Part shown: one piece after another, positions 8,951-18,923 of the stretch | Numbering within the stretch: position 1 is the stretch's first letter | Layout: every line of letters starts with the position of its first letter | Translations under genes and position numbers: made by a program | Notes under the pieces: model-generated | Told to the model about the DNA's origin: nothing | Seen by the model: only the letters and a program-made list of their open reading frames with translations | The model's database searches: none | Origin: Ruminococcus sp. | GTDB lineage: Bacteria > Bacillota > Clostridia > Oscillospirales > Acutalibacteraceae | NCBI GenBank assembly: GCA_017457155.1 | Contig: JAFTHZ010000006.1 | Span: 62,001 to 126,000, forward strand | Length of the DNA stretch: 64,000 nt | Direction of reading: 5' to 3'

Positions 8951-10732
8951 ATGGGACTTAAGGACGTATTCAGTCTGATAACAGGTCTTGCACTGTTCCT
9001 GTTCGGCATGAACGCCATGGGAGACGGACTCAAGAGGGTCGCAGGCAACAAGCTTGAGACTATCCTCTGGAGGCTTTCCTCCACTCCCCTCAAGGGAGTT
9101 GCTCTGGGTACAGGTGTCACAGCTGTTATCCAGTCTTCCTCCGCAACCTCATGTATGGTTGTCGGCTTCGTAAACTCAGGCATGATGAGCATTGCTCAGG
9201 CTATCGGTATCATTATGGGAGCCAACATAGGCACAACCGCCACAGGATGGATCCTCTCCCTTTCTGCTGTTGAGGGCGAGGGTGAAGCCTGGTGGACAGC
9301 CCTTCTGTCTACTACCTTCATCTGTGCAATCTTCGCACTTATCGGCACACTGATGACAATGCTCACAAAAAAGAGTGTCTATCAGAACACAGGCGCCATT
9401 ATGCTGGGCTTTGCGGTTCTTATGAGTGGTATGAAGATGATGTCCGGTGCTATGGATGGTCTGGGAGAGAGCCCGGTCTTTACCGATATGATGTCTACCC
9501 TCTCTAATCCCCTGCTGGGCATATTGGTAGGAGCCGTTATCACCGCCATTCTGCAGAGTGCTTCTGCTTCCATCGGTATTTTGCAGTCGCTGGCTGCAGC
9601 CACAGCCACAGCAACCTCAGTAGGTGTCAGCAATGCTGCTGCACTGTACCTTGTTACCGGTATGTGTATCGGCGCTTCCATGCCCGTTCTGCTGTCAGCT
9701 ATTGGTGCAACAACCAACGGAAAACGCGCATCCATTATTTATCTGATATTTAACACCATTGGCGCTATCATTCTTACTCCCATCTTCTGGGGTCTGGACG
9801 TTATCTTCCAGCCTGCATTCATGGATGCATCTGCAAATGCCATAAGCATCGCAGCCATCAATACCGTATTCAACGTAGGCGCTACCTTGATTCTTCTTCC
9901 ATTTGTCAAGCAGTTTGATAAGCTGGTATGCTTCCTTATTAAGGACAAAACAACCGACAAAGAGACAGATATGCTGGATCGTCTGGACGAGCGTTTTCTG
10001 GAGCATCCCTCCGTTGCTATTGAACAGAGCCGCGAGGTACTCATCAGCATGGCAGACAAATCTGTCAGAAACCTTGTCCGCGCTATGGCACTGCTTACAA
10101 ACTACAATACCCACGACTACGAGGTCGTTCAGCAAAAAGAAGAAGTTATCGACACCTATGAAGACAAGCTGGGTACATATCTTGTTAAGATAACTGCTCT
10201 TAACCTGGAAAACAATCAGAGCCGAGAGGTTTCCAAGTTCCTGCATACAATCGGTGATTTTGAGAGAATTGCGGACCACGCAGTAAACATCTCCCACGTT
10301 GCAAAGGAGATACACGAGAAGAACCTTGTGTTCTCTCACGAAGCAAACCGAGAGCTGAACATTCTCTCCACCGCACTGGAAGAGATAGTTGCCCTCTCCG
10401 TCAAATGCTTCCGCAATACCAATGACCCCGACATCTATCGTGTTGAGCCCCTTGAAGAGATGATCGACCTGCTGTGTGACGAGATGAAGCTCCGTCATAT
10501 CAAGCGAGTTCAGAGCGGTAACTGCACACTGAATCAGGGCTTTGTTTACTCCGACCTTATCACAAACTACGAGCGTATTGCTGACCACTGCTCCAACATC
10601 GCCGTTGCTCTCATCGAGCTTGAGATGGACGAGCTCCAGACTCACGCATACCTCAGCGACCTGAAGGAACACAAGAGCGCAGAGTTTATACAGTACTATG
10701 ATGAGTACAAAGTAAAATACTCCCTCCAGTAA
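8951..10732 (+). CDS. Na/Pi cotransporter family protein with C-terminal PhoU domain
   Basis: Inner-membrane sodium-dependent phosphate transporter, 593 residues. The N-terminal half (about 1-310) holds two inverted Na/Pi-cotransport repeats with the signature QSSSATSCMVVGF and a second copy LQSASASIGILQSL. The C-terminal part (about 340-590) is a soluble helical PhoU-like domain with two three-helix repeats (DFERIADHAVNI and NYERIADHCSNI). The AGAAAGGA motif lies 15 nt before this ATG, unusually far; it suits a tiny upstream ORF (8941-8961, MFSYGT) that overlaps the start. Likely under control of the preceding two-component system. Confidence 0.92.
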   Translation: MGLKDVFSLITGLALFLFGMNAMGDGLKRVAGNKLETILWRLSSTPLKGVALGTGVTAVIQSSSATSCMVVGFVNSGMMSIAQAIGIIMGANIGTTATGWILSLSAVEGEGEAWWTALLSTTFICAIFALIGTLMTMLTKKSVYQNTGAIMLGFAVLMSGMKMMSGAMDGLGESPVFTDMMSTLSNPLLGILVGAVITAILQSASASIGILQSLAAATATATSVGVSNAAALYLVTGMCIGASMPVLLSAIGATTNGKRASIIYLIFNTIGAIILTPIFWGLDVIFQPAFMDASANAISIAAINTVFNVGATLILLPFVKQFDKLVCFLIKDKTTDKETDMLDRLDERFLEHPSVAIEQSREVLISMADKSVRNLVRAMALLTNYNTHDYEVVQQKEEVIDTYEDKLGTYLVKITALNLENNQSREVSKFLHTIGDFERIADHAVNISHVAKEIHEKNLVFSHEANRELNILSTALEEIVALSVKCFRNTNDPDIYRVEPLEEMIDLLCDEMKLRHIKRVQSGNCTLNQGFVYSDLITNYERIADHCSNIAVALIELEMDELQTHAYLSDLKEHKSAEFIQYYDEYKVKYSLQ

Positions 10733-10752
10733 TAATCATATAATTAATAAGC

Positions 10753-10793
10753 AACAGAGCTATGATGGTAAATCCCTCATAGCTCTGTTTTTT
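10753..10793 (+). terminator. Terminator after the Na/Pi transporter
   Basis: AACAGAGCTATGA pairs with TCATAGCTCTGTT, followed by TTTTTC. Confidence 0.88.
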
Positions 10794-10804
10794 CTGTAAC
10801 ATAT

Positions 10805-10846
10805 AAAAAAGGCAACCGTCCATCATCCGTGAGCGGTTGCCTTTTG
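10805..10846 (-). terminator. Terminator after shikimate kinase
   Basis: AAAAGGCAACCG pairs with CGGTTGCCTTTT. On the minus strand it ends in a T run, 9 nt beyond the aroK stop. It may work in both directions. Confidence 0.82.
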
Positions 10847-10854
10847 TTTTATTA

Positions 10855-11376
10855 TTAATTATTCTGACACTCTTCCATCAGCGGCAGAAGTCTTCCTACA
10901 AGCTTCTCCACTGTCTGCTCGAGGGTGCCGTCTTTTATGCTGACAACAAGGTCGGCGTATCTCTCATAGTACGGACGGCGAGATACAAATATATCTGCCA
11001 GAGTCTCTCCTTTGCTGAAGGTGATTCCGCGGGTAGTGATGTTGGTTATTCTTCGCTGAAGCTCAGGAAGCTCCACATCCACAAACACCACAATTCCGTT
11101 CTCTCTGAGGTGGTTCATAGCCTCCTCATACAGCACCATTGAGCCTCCTGTGGCGACCACAGTACCACTCACGTTCAGCCTGCTGCCTACACCGCTCTCT
11201 ATACGAGAGAACCCATCAAGTCCCGACCTTTCGATAATCTTCTGGAGAGTGGAGCCCTCCTGCCTGCAGATTATCAGGTCAGTATCAATAAAATCCATGC
11301 CCAGAGTTTTTGCAAGCACAACGCCTACTGTGCTTTTGCCGCATCCGGGCATACCAATAAGAATGATATTCTTCAT
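10855..11376 (-). CDS. aroK: Shikimate kinase
   Basis: Phosphorylates shikimate at the 3-hydroxyl with ATP, fifth step of chorismate synthesis; cytoplasmic. 173 residues, the usual length. Walker A GMPGCGKST (8-16), FIDTDLII (substrate Asp), FSRIES and the glycine-rich ATGGSM are all present; the lid region with the catalytic Arg is near FSKGETLADIFVSRRPYYERYADL. The start ATG follows the sortase stop TAA directly (TAA-ATG), so it is probably translated by coupling. No other aro gene is in the window. Confidence 0.95.
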   Translation of the reverse strand: MKNIILIGMPGCGKSTVGVVLAKTLGMDFIDTDLIICRQEGSTLQKIIERSGLDGFSRIESGVGSRLNVSGTVVATGGSMVLYEEAMNHLRENGIVVFVDVELPELQRRITNITTRGITFSKGETLADIFVSRRPYYERYADLVVSIKDGTLEQTVEKLVGRLLPLMEECQNN

Positions 11377-12624
11377 TTACTGCACCCTCAGCACCGGCTC
11401 GAACTTGGGCGCAACCGTCATGTTGCAATCCACAGAGGAGAAGTCCTGCTGCCATCCCTGGAACACATAGTCATAGTAATCATCAGAGGGCTTCACAGGG
11501 TCATCGGGTGCCACCGCGGCCTCGCCATGAACAACAGACTGAGTGTCAATTATACTGCCGTCATAGTTGATGAAGGTTACGGTGTAGCTGGAGTTACCCT
11601 GTACAGAGGGAAGCCACTCGTGTCCCTCAAGAACTCCGCTGCCGTCATACCAGCTGATGTTGCCCCTCTCGTACTCAGTCTTGAAGGTTGTCAGTGTGGG
11701 ACGTGTACCGCCGTAAGTGTCGTAATAAACCTCGGGCCACACAGGATCGCTGTTGGCTTTGGCGTTGTTTATATAGGAGCTGACGTTCTCGCCGGGGCGG
11801 ATCTTTCTTGCCACGGCAACCGTACGGAATTCTGTGAACTCGTAGGAGCAGGTAGACAATGTGATTATCTGGTCGTCCTCGTTGATAGGCACAGGCACAT
11901 CAATGAGTGAGCGCTCTTTCACATTGTATATATAGTTCATAAACTGTGCATCAGAGTCAAAGTCTCCCTGCAGATAGTTGAAGAAGTCTCCGTGGGCGGT
12001 CAGGGTACTGGTCTTATAATAAGCAAAGATAACCCACTGCTCGTTGCCTGCAGGTGTATTGAAGAACAGGGTGGGAGCATTCTTGTATGCAGAAACATTG
12101 GGAGACCACTTGCCGAATTGGGTAATTGCCGCATACATGGAGCCATTGTTCATATTATGTCCGTGAGTGAGAATATTCCTGCTGAAGGGGCCCTCTCCGC
12201 TTCTGTAGTCAATGAAGATGCTGCCTGCGTACAGATATGACCTGTCGTAGTTACGATGGATATAATACTGGCTGCCGTAGCCGTCACCATCGTGATACAG
12301 CACGGGATAATTGATAACAGTATTGGGCATATATATCCAGCCCACTATCTCGTTGTTTATCTTTGCAAGCTCTCCCCAGTCCTGAGTCAGGGTATACTCC
12401 TCCCCGTTGGGAGTGGTAACCTCCTCCGTAGTCTCGGTGAGGATAACCTCATCGTAGCTGGAAAAAACGGGATTCAGAGTTGTTACCTCGTCAGGAGTCG
12501 CCACAGAAGTATCCACCTGAAAGTAGTCGAGAGTGAGCATTACTCCAACCATCGCGACCACGAGAACAGCCACGGTAATTATTGCGATTATAAGATTACA
12601 TACGCTTTTTTTGTTACCTTCCAT
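11377..12624 (-). CDS. srtB: Class B sortase with C-terminal repeat-like extension
   Basis: Membrane-anchored transpeptidase that attaches or links surface proteins. 415 residues from ATG 12624, chosen for the GAGGTG 6 nt upstream. An N-terminal anchor (about 10-32) is followed by the sortase B fold, with catalytic His in THGHNMNNGS, Cys in TLSTCSYEF and Arg in RTVAVARK. After the catalytic domain there is a linker and a 60-residue beta domain (YTVTFINYDGSIIDTQ ... YVFQGWQQDF) like InlB/Flg_new repeats, which is not part of a minimal sortase. No NPxTN or LPxTG substrate gene is adjacent. Operon with aroK. Confidence 0.9.
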   Translation of the reverse strand: MEGNKKSVCNLIIAIITVAVLVVAMVGVMLTLDYFQVDTSVATPDEVTTLNPVFSSYDEVILTETTEEVTTPNGEEYTLTQDWGELAKINNEIVGWIYMPNTVINYPVLYHDGDGYGSQYYIHRNYDRSYLYAGSIFIDYRSGEGPFSRNILTHGHNMNNGSMYAAITQFGKWSPNVSAYKNAPTLFFNTPAGNEQWVIFAYYKTSTLTAHGDFFNYLQGDFDSDAQFMNYIYNVKERSLIDVPVPINEDDQIITLSTCSYEFTEFRTVAVARKIRPGENVSSYINNAKANSDPVWPEVYYDTYGGTRPTLTTFKTEYERGNISWYDGSGVLEGHEWLPSVQGNSSYTVTFINYDGSIIDTQSVVHGEAAVAPDDPVKPSDDYYDYVFQGWQQDFSSVDCNMTVAPKFEPVLRVQ

Positions 12625-12720
12625 CCATATCACCTCACAAAAGCGTCTACACATCATAATGATAACACAATTCGTCTATCTTGTAAACCTCGTGTTTTGG
12701 GTAAAATTCTGCTATCTGAC

Positions 12721-12752
12721 AAAAAAAGCGGAGCACCCGAAGGTACTCCGCA
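12721..12752 (-). terminator. Terminator after gpmI
   Basis: GCGGAGTACC-loop-GGTGCTCCGC on the minus strand (one weak pair) followed by seven T. Confidence 0.82.
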
Positions 12753-12767
12753 AAGAATAAACAATTA

Positions 12768-14279
12768 TCAGATAATGATAGACTTACCTGTCATCTCCTC
12801 AGGCTGAGGAAGGTTCAGAATCTTCAGCATTGTGGGGGCAATATCTGCCAGCACACCACCCTCTCGGAGTGTGCAGTCATAGCCGATAACTGAGAACTTA
12901 ACAGGATTTGTGGTATGAGCTGTGAAGGGTGTACCATCTGTGTCAACCATTCTGTCTGCGTTGCCGTGGTCGGCTGTGATGAGGGTCACGCCGCCCATCT
13001 TCTCAATAGAAGCCGCAACCTTGCCCACACAGGTATCAACTGCCTCAACAGCGCTTACTGCTGCCTCAAACACACCTGTATGACCAACCATATCACAGTT
13101 GGCAAAGTTAAGGATGATAACGTCATACTTACCGCTCTCAATAGCCTCACAGCACTTGTCACATACCTCGTATGCACTCATCTCAGGCTGCATATCATAG
13201 GTTGCAACCTTGGGAGATGCAACAAGGATTCTGTCCTCGCCATCGTACTGCTTCTCAACACCACCGTTGAAGAAGAAGGTTACATGAGCATACTTCTCTG
13301 TTTCTGCAATACGCAGCTGAGTCATACCCTTGTCTGACAGATACTCGCCCAGAGTATTCTTGAGGGACTGGGGCTTGAACGCAACCTGCACGTTGGGCAT
13401 TGTTGCATCATACTGAGTCATACATACATAGTACAGGGGGAAGAAGCCGTTCTTTCTCTCAAATCCCTCAAAGCTCTCATCAACCAGAGTACGGGTGATC
13501 TCTCTTGCTCTGTCGGGACGGAAGTTAAAGAACACAACGGAGTCGTTTGCCTTCATAGGCTCTCCGCCCTTGATAACAGCAGGCACAACAAACTCGTCTG
13601 TTACACCCTCTGCATAGGAGTCAGCCACTGCCTGAACAGCATCGTCACACTGGACTCCCTCACGAAGAACCATTGCATCGTATGCCTTCACAACACGCTC
13701 CCAGCGGTTGTCTCTGTCCATAGCGTAGTATCTGCCCATAACTGTTGCGATGGTACCAACGCCGATTTTCTTGATCTCATCTTCACAAGCCTGTACAAAA
13801 TCCTTGCCACTTGAGGGAGGTACATCACGTCCGTCAAGGAATGCATGGATGCAGACTCTGTCAAGTCCCTTGCGCTTTGCAAGCTCAAGGATACCGTACA
13901 GATGAGTATTGTGGCTGTGAACACCGCCGTCAGAGAGAAGTCCCATCAGGTGGAGGGTGGAGTTGTTCTTGATAGCGTTGTCGATAGCACCGCACAGAGC
14001 CTCATTCTCAAAGAAGTCGCCGTCCTTGATGGACTTGGTGATTCTTGTCAGCTCCTGATAAACGATACGACCTGCACCGATGTTGGTGTGGCCAACCTCG
14101 CTGTTACCCATCTGGCCGTCAGGCAGACCTACGTCCATACCGGATGCACCGATAGCGGTGGTAGGATTCTCTGCGAAGAGTCTGTCCAGGTTGGGAGTCT
14201 TTGCGGCATAGATGGCGTTGCCCGCCTCGGGTGCAATGCCAAAGCCGTCAAGTATACATAAGATAAGGGGTTTCTTCAT
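12768..14279 (-). CDS. gpmI: 2,3-bisphosphoglycerate-independent phosphoglycerate mutase
   Basis: Interconverts 3- and 2-phosphoglycerate; cytoplasmic, Mn2+-dependent. 503 residues, close to the usual 510. Metal and catalytic motifs: CILDGFG (N-terminal Asp), [14 protein letters not shown] with the phosphorylated Ser near 62, [35 protein letters not shown] and a final HTTNPV. Last gene of pgk-tpiA-gpmI, 14 nt after tpiA; a terminator follows. Confidence 0.97.
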   Translation of the reverse strand: MKKPLILCILDGFGIAPEAGNAIYAAKTPNLDRLFAENPTTAIGASGMDVGLPDGQMGNSEVGHTNIGAGRIVYQELTRITKSIKDGDFFENEALCGAIDNAIKNNSTLHLMGLLSDGGVHSHNTHLYGILELAKRKGLDRVCIHAFLDGRDVPPSSGKDFVQACEDEIKKIGVGTIATVMGRYYAMDRDNRWERVVKAYDAMVLREGVQCDDAVQAVADSYAEGVTDEFVVPAVIKGGEPMKANDSVVFFNFRPDRAREITRTLVDESFEGFERKNGFFPLYYVCMTQYDATMPNVQVAFKPQSLKNTLGEYLSDKGMTQLRIAETEKYAHVTFFFNGGVEKQYDGEDRILVASPKVATYDMQPEMSAYEVCDKCCEAIESGKYDVIILNFANCDMVGHTGVFEAAVSAVEAVDTCVGKVAASIEKMGGVTLITADHGNADRMVDTDGTPFTAHTTNPVKFSVIGYDCTLREGGVLADIAPTMLKILNLPQPEEMTGKSIII

Positions 14280-14293
14280 ATTATTCTCTCCTA

Positions 14294-15061
14294 TTACTTA
14301 GAAGCAAATTCTACGATCTTTGCAAACTTCTCTGCAACAAGTGATGCACCGCCAATGAGACCGCCGTCAACGTTTACCTTGGAGAGGAGCTCCTCTGCGT
14401 TGCCGTCGTTCATAGAACCGCCGTACTGAATGGTGGTAGCCTCTGCAACCTCTGTGCTGTACAGCTCTGCGATAACCTCTCTGATAATACCGCAAACCTC
14501 GTCAGCCTGGTCGGATGTAGCAGTGAGGCCTGTGCCGATAGCCCATACAGGCTCGTATGCGATTACAATGCGGGACATCTCCTCTGCAGTAACACCCTGC
14601 AGAGCAATCTTTGTCTGCATTCTGCACAGCTCTGCTGTGATGCCCTGCTCACGCTGCTCCTTCAGCTCGCCTACACAGAGGATAACTGTCAGACCTGCGT
14701 CAAGTGCTGCACGTACTCTCTGGTTAACAGTCTCGTCTGTCTCGCCAAAGTACTGACGACGCTCGCTGTGACCGATGATAACATACTCGATGCCCATAGC
14801 AGCCAGCATCTTAGCAGAGATCTCGCCTGTGAATGCGCCGGACTCTGCCCAGTGGCAGTTCTCTGCGCCAATCTTGATGTTTGAGCCCTGTGCTGCCTCC
14901 TGTGCAACAGCCAGATCAACAAAGGGAACGCAAGCGATAACTTCGCAGTCAGCGTCCTTTACAAGGGGTACCATCTCAGCGATAAGTGCCTTTGCCTCAT
15001 CGGGAGTCTTGTTCATTTTCCAGTTGCCGGCGATGATAGTCTTTCTTGTTGCCTTATTCAT
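14294..15061 (-). CDS. tpiA: Triosephosphate isomerase
   Basis: Interconverts dihydroxyacetone phosphate and glyceraldehyde 3-phosphate. 255 residues. Substrate-binding Asn and Lys are in AGNWKMNKT, catalytic His in IIGHSERR, catalytic Glu in [11 protein letters not shown] (loop 6), and the phosphate site is GGSMN and LIGGAS. Middle gene of the lower-glycolysis operon, separated from pgk by 89 nt that contain a strong hairpin. Confidence 0.97.
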   Translation of the reverse strand: MNKATRKTIIAGNWKMNKTPDEAKALIAEMVPLVKDADCEVIACVPFVDLAVAQEAAQGSNIKIGAENCHWAESGAFTGEISAKMLAAMGIEYVIIGHSERRQYFGETDETVNQRVRAALDAGLTVILCVGELKEQREQGITAELCRMQTKIALQGVTAEEMSRIVIAYEPVWAIGTGLTATSDQADEVCGIIREVIAELYSTEVAEATTIQYGGSMNDGNAEELLSKVNVDGGLIGGASLVAEKFAKIVEFASK

Positions 15062-15111
15062 AATTTATATTTCCTTTCTCGAATTAAAATAAAAATATTC
15101 TTTAACATAGC

Positions 15112-15136
15112 TAAGGGCGGATGTGCTCCGCCCTTA
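15112..15136 (-). other. Intercistronic hairpin between pgk and tpiA
   Basis: Perfect 10-bp stem TAAGGGCGGA/TCCGCCCTTA with a 5-nt loop, 15 nt past the pgk stop. The minus strand has no T run right after it, so it is more likely a processing or mRNA-stability element, or a leaky terminator, than a full stop. Confidence 0.55.
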
Positions 15137-15150
15137 TGATATATTGTATC

Positions 15151-16359
15151 TTATTTCTCTGCGATAACAGCTACGCCGGGAAGAACCTTGCCCTCAAGAT
15201 ACTCAAGAGAAGCGCCGCCACCTGTGGAGATGTGGCTCATCTTGTCAGCAAAGCCCAGGTTGATAACTGCTGCTGCGGAGTCGCCGCCACCGATGATTGT
15301 GGTTGCGTCTGTCTCAGCCAGAGCCTTGGCAACTGCGATAGTACCCTTTGCGAGAGAGGGATTCTCGAATACACCCATGGGGCCGTTCCATACAACGGTC
15401 TTTGCATTCTTAACTGCCTCAGCATAGATCTCTGCGGTCTTGGGACCGATATCCAGACCCATGATATCGTCGGGGATAGCGTTGGATGCGCAGGGTGTGA
15501 TGTCGATGGGAGCATCGATGGGATCGGGGAAGTCCTTTGTTGTCATAGCGTCAACAGGAAGGAGCAGCTCCTTGCCCATAGCCTTTGCCTTCTCGATCAT
15601 CTCCTTGCAGTAATCAAGCTTTGTATCGTCAACAAGGGATGTACCAACGTTGCCACCCTGAGCCTTGATGAAGGTGTATGCCATACCGCCGCCGATGATG
15701 AGGGTATCGCACTTCTCAAGGAGGTTGGAGATTACGTTCAGCTTGTCAGCAACCTTTGCGCCGCCGAGGATTGCAACGAAGGGACGAACAGGATTCTCAA
15801 CTGCATTTCCGAGGAATGCGATCTCCTTCTGCATCAGGTAGCCTACTGCTGTATCCTTGATGTGGTCAGTAACGCCTGCTGTGGAGCAGTGTGCACGGTG
15901 AGCACTGCCGAATGCATCCATAACAAAAACCTCTGCCAGAGATGCAAGCTCAGATGAGAAGGGCTCCAGATTCTTTGTCTCTTCTTTTCTGAAACGGGTG
16001 TTCTGAAGAAGAACAACGTCGCCGTCATTCATAGCCTCAACAGCCTTCTTTGCGTTCTCGCCAACAACCTCGTCGTCATTTGCAAAAACAACATCCTGAC
16101 CCAGCAGCTCAGAGAGACGAACTGCAACAGGAGCCAGAGAGAACTTCTCCTCGGGGCCGTTCTTGGGCTTGCCCAGATGTGAGCAAAGGATAACCTTGCC
16201 ACCGTTCTCGATGAGCTTCTTGATTGTGGGCAGAGCAGCTGTGATACGGTTATCGTTGGTGATAACGCCCTCCTTCAGAGGAACGTTGAAGTCGCAACGA
16301 ACCAGGACTCTTTTGCCCTTAACATTAATGTCTTCGACTGTTACTTTGTTGAGATTCAT
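15151..16359 (-). CDS. pgk: Phosphoglycerate kinase
   Basis: Transfers phosphate from 1,3-bisphosphoglycerate to ADP. 402 residues, normal length. Substrate loop [19 protein letters not shown], hinge [17 protein letters not shown] and the ATP-site GGGDSAAAV are intact. First gene of pgk-tpiA-gpmI, with a strong sigma-A promoter upstream. gapA is not in the window. Confidence 0.97.
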   Translation of the reverse strand: MNLNKVTVEDINVKGKRVLVRCDFNVPLKEGVITNDNRITAALPTIKKLIENGGKVILCSHLGKPKNGPEEKFSLAPVAVRLSELLGQDVVFANDDEVVGENAKKAVEAMNDGDVVLLQNTRFRKEETKNLEPFSSELASLAEVFVMDAFGSAHRAHCSTAGVTDHIKDTAVGYLMQKEIAFLGNAVENPVRPFVAILGGAKVADKLNVISNLLEKCDTLIIGGGMAYTFIKAQGGNVGTSLVDDTKLDYCKEMIEKAKAMGKELLLPVDAMTTKDFPDPIDAPIDITPCASNAIPDDIMGLDIGPKTAEIYAEAVKNAKTVVWNGPMGVFENPSLAKGTIAVAKALAETDATTIIGGGDSAAAVINLGFADKMSHISTGGGASLEYLEGKVLPGVAVIAEK

Positions 16360-16417
16360 AGTAAAAACCCTTTCCTATATGAATTGTGTTAAAAAATAGA
16401 CAAATTTAACCATCTAT

Positions 16418-16446
16418 ATTATACAGCAACGATGGGCGAGTTTCAA
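16418..16446 (-). promoter_or_regulatory. Sigma-A promoter of the pgk operon
   Basis: Minus-strand TTGAAA (16446-16441), 17-bp spacer, TATAAT (16423-16418), about 60 nt before the pgk start. Confidence 0.75.
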
Positions 16447-16576
16447 GCATTTTGGGCCGTATTTTTTCGCAAATTTACAGTATTAATATCTCAAAAATGC
16501 AAAACAATATACAAAACTGATTTTTTTATGTGTCAAAGAGGGATTTTTTCCTCCGAGAAGCTCCCCTGTGCCCTGC

Positions 16577-17086
16577 TCACTCCGCATCATCCCAGCTGTG
16601 ACGATGAAGCTCACCCATACACTGAAGCTGCGGAAAATCCCACTGGCGGAGAGTCTCATACACCGCAATGGCTACGGAGTTTGACAGATTCAGCGAACGG
16701 GCATCCGACAGCATGGGAATCCGCACCGTGGACTCACGGTTCTTCATAAGCAGCCACTCGGGCAGACCCCTTGTCTCTTTGCCAAACACCAGATACGCTT
16801 TGTCAGGGTAATCGATCTGAGTATACTTCTTCTGTGCTTTTGTGGAGAAATAATAGAAGTTTCCGTCGGGATTCTTCTCAAAAAAATCATCCATATTGTC
16901 ATAATATGTAATATCCAGCAGATACCAGTAGTCAAGCCCTGCACGCTTGAGCTTGCGGTCATCCACCTCAAATCCCATAGGTCTCACAAGATGCAACCTT
17001 GCGCCTGTTGCGGCACAGGTGCGGGCTATGTTGCCTGTATTCTGGGGAATTTCCGGTTCAATAAGTACAATGTTCAGTTCTGCCAA
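16577..17086 (-). CDS. trmL: tRNA (cytidine/uridine-2'-O-)-methyltransferase TrmL
   Basis: SPOUT-class methyltransferase acting on the wobble nucleotide of tRNA-Leu with S-adenosylmethionine. 169 residues, single domain. Motif 1 EPEIPQNTGNIARTCAATG, motif 2 VFGKETRGLPE and motif 3 RIPMLSDARSLNLSNSVAIAVYE, which form the knotted SAM site, are all clear. Single gene, divergent from the small membrane protein at 17170. Confidence 0.94.
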   Translation of the reverse strand: MAELNIVLIEPEIPQNTGNIARTCAATGARLHLVRPMGFEVDDRKLKRAGLDYWYLLDITYYDNMDDFFEKNPDGNFYYFSTKAQKKYTQIDYPDKAYLVFGKETRGLPEWLLMKNRESTVRIPMLSDARSLNLSNSVAIAVYETLRQWDFPQLQCMGELHRHSWDDAE

Positions 17087-17169
17087 AACTTATCACCTCT
17101 ATCACATTTTAATCTGCCAATACTAATAAAGCAAGCAGTTCTTGCATTTTTATTACGGGAGGTTATTGA

Positions 17170-17352
17170 ATGAGTAACTCGGTTATGAACGTAGTCAAGG
17201 GTGTCACCTTCGGGATGATGGCAGGAATGGCTGCAGGATATGTAGGCTCGAAGGTAATGGCAAATAACAAGAAAACCGTCAAGAAAAGGGCGGTCAAAGC
17301 TCTGCGTAATGTAGAGAACGTCCTCGACACCGCTTCGTCCATGCTCAGGTAG
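17170..17352 (+). CDS. Small YtxH-like membrane protein
   Basis: 60 residues with a very good SD (GGGAGGTTATTGAATG). One glycine-rich membrane segment (VTFGMMAGMAAGYVGSKVM, about 11-30) is followed by a basic amphipathic tail (KKTVKKRAVKALRNVENVL). This resembles YtxH/GlpM-like small envelope proteins common next to cell-wall genes. Function unknown. Confidence 0.72.
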   Translation: MSNSVMNVVKGVTFGMMAGMAAGYVGSKVMANNKKTVKKRAVKALRNVENVLDTASSMLR

Positions 17353-17360
17353 CAAAACGC

Positions 17361-17391
17361 AAAAACACCCTGCCACAATCGTGACAGGGTG
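17361..17391 (-). terminator. Terminator after the G5-M23 peptidase
   Basis: CACCCTG pairs with CAGGGTG; on the minus strand it is followed by TTTTTG, 10 nt past the peptidase stop. Confidence 0.75.
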
Positions 17392-17400
17392 CATAGTTTA

Positions 17401-18843
17401 TCAGGAAATATAGGGATAGGGATCCACCTTGACACCATTCTCGATGATCTCAAAGTGCAGATGTGTACCGGTAACATTACCTGTGGCACCCATAGCGCCT
17501 ACAACATCTCCCTGGTTAACCTTATCGCCAATGGAAACATATACCTCACAGCAGTGACCGTAGAGGGTCTTGTATCCGTTGCCGTGGTCAATGATAACAT
17601 AGTTGCCGTAGCCTGAGCTGTCCCAGCCTGCCCATTCAACAGTACCTGCGTCAGAAGCTACGATATCAACGCCGTAGCAACCGCTGTCAGCAATATCGAT
17701 ACCATTATGCATTCTGCCCCAACGCCACTTGTAATGGCTGGTAACATTGGATGTATAGGGAACGGGCCAGATAAAGTCACCTGTAGGCTGGTAGCTCTCC
17801 TGAGTACCAACAACAACAACCTCATCCACTGCCTCAGTGATAACAGTCTCTGAGCTGAACACTGCATCGGTCTGAACACCATCTACATATACAAGACGGT
17901 ATGAAACCTCCTTGAGTCCGTTGGAGCCCTGAGTCTTGACCTCGCTGTAAGTATCAAGCTGAGTGTCGTCGGTCTCTGTGATGGTGGAGTATGCAATCTC
18001 CTCCTCCACTACGTAGTCTGTCTCAAGTCTGATAGAGAAGCTGCTGCGGGCTGCATCGATGATTTCTGCAGCTGTCTTGATGTCAGCAGTAGCGTATACG
18101 TCGGTGGAAATCTGAACATCATTGTTGAATGATGTAACTGTTGCGTCGTCATAGCCTGCCTTTGCATCAGCAAGGATTCCCTCCAGTGCTGTTGCCAGAG
18201 CATTGACCTCTGTGGTTGCACCATAGAAAACGCCGTCTACATACAGGCCGTCTGCATCGGGGATGATCTCCTCGTGCTGAACAACCATCATCTCATATAC
18301 ATCAGCAGCGCTTGCGGTCTCAACCTCTGCAAAGCTGGGATATGAAACCTGGATGGCAGGTGTGGATTTATTTGTAGCAGGAACATCGGACAGAGCATGA
18401 TTCATCTGTACGGATGCCTGTGTGAGAACCTGATCGTTCTCGATAGTTGCGATGTACTCGCCGTCAACACTGACGGTCAGAGGCTTGTCAGAGCAGGTCC
18501 AGAAGCATACTGTCAGGATAAGTACCATTGCGGCCAGCACAGGTGCGGCCATGGTAGCAATACCCTTGGGGCTTCTCATAAACTCAAAGTAGGAACCGCT
18601 GATATGGAAGTTGCGCACACCTCTGAAGAACTTACCGGGTGTGAGTGTAGGCCAGGTGATGTCACCGATCTTGCGACCTACTGCCTTCATATCCTTGCCG
18701 ATCTCTCTTGCAAGTCTCTTTGAAAAGCGAACCAGCTTGTAAACTCTGCTTGCCTTATTATTAATATTGTTTTTACTCTGCTTTTTCTGATTGACAGAGG
18801 CGATTTTGCCGTATCCGTCAATGCCGATAAACTTTGTACCCAA
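17401..18843 (-). CDS. Membrane-anchored M23 endopeptidase with G5 domain
   Basis: Peptidoglycan hydrolase facing outward, 480 residues. TTG start at 18843 with AAGGAG 8 nt upstream. A basic cytoplasmic N-terminus of about 95 residues precedes one membrane segment (about 97-118). Then come a SPOR/YabD-like stretch, a G5 domain (about 270-345, EEIAYSTITETDDTQLDTYS ... DAVFSSETVITEAVDEVV) and a C-terminal LytM/M23 domain with zinc ligands in HNGIDIA and GTHLHFE plus YGHC. All catalytic residues look present. WalR-like repeats lie about 80 nt upstream of the start. Confidence 0.92.
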   Translation of the reverse strand: MGTKFIGIDGYGKIASVNQKKQSKNNINNKASRVYKLVRFSKRLAREIGKDMKAVGRKIGDITWPTLTPGKFFRGVRNFHISGSYFEFMRSPKGIATMAAPVLAAMVLILTVCFWTCSDKPLTVSVDGEYIATIENDQVLTQASVQMNHALSDVPATNKSTPAIQVSYPSFAEVETASAADVYEMMVVQHEEIIPDADGLYVDGVFYGATTEVNALATALEGILADAKAGYDDATVTSFNNDVQISTDVYATADIKTAAEIIDAARSSFSIRLETDYVVEEEIAYSTITETDDTQLDTYSEVKTQGSNGLKEVSYRLVYVDGVQTDAVFSSETVITEAVDEVVVVGTQESYQPTGDFIWPVPYTSNVTSHYKWRWGRMHNGIDIADSGCYGVDIVASDAGTVEWAGWDSSGYGNYVIIDHGNGYKTLYGHCCEVYVSIGDKVNQGDVVGAMGATGNVTGTHLHFEIIENGVKVDPYPYIS

Positions 18844-18923
18844 ACAAATTTCTCCTTAAGTTTTATAGTGTGTCGGCGGCAAGATTTGCCCCTGACTCAA
18901 TATATTTCTCTTTGGAAATCAAC

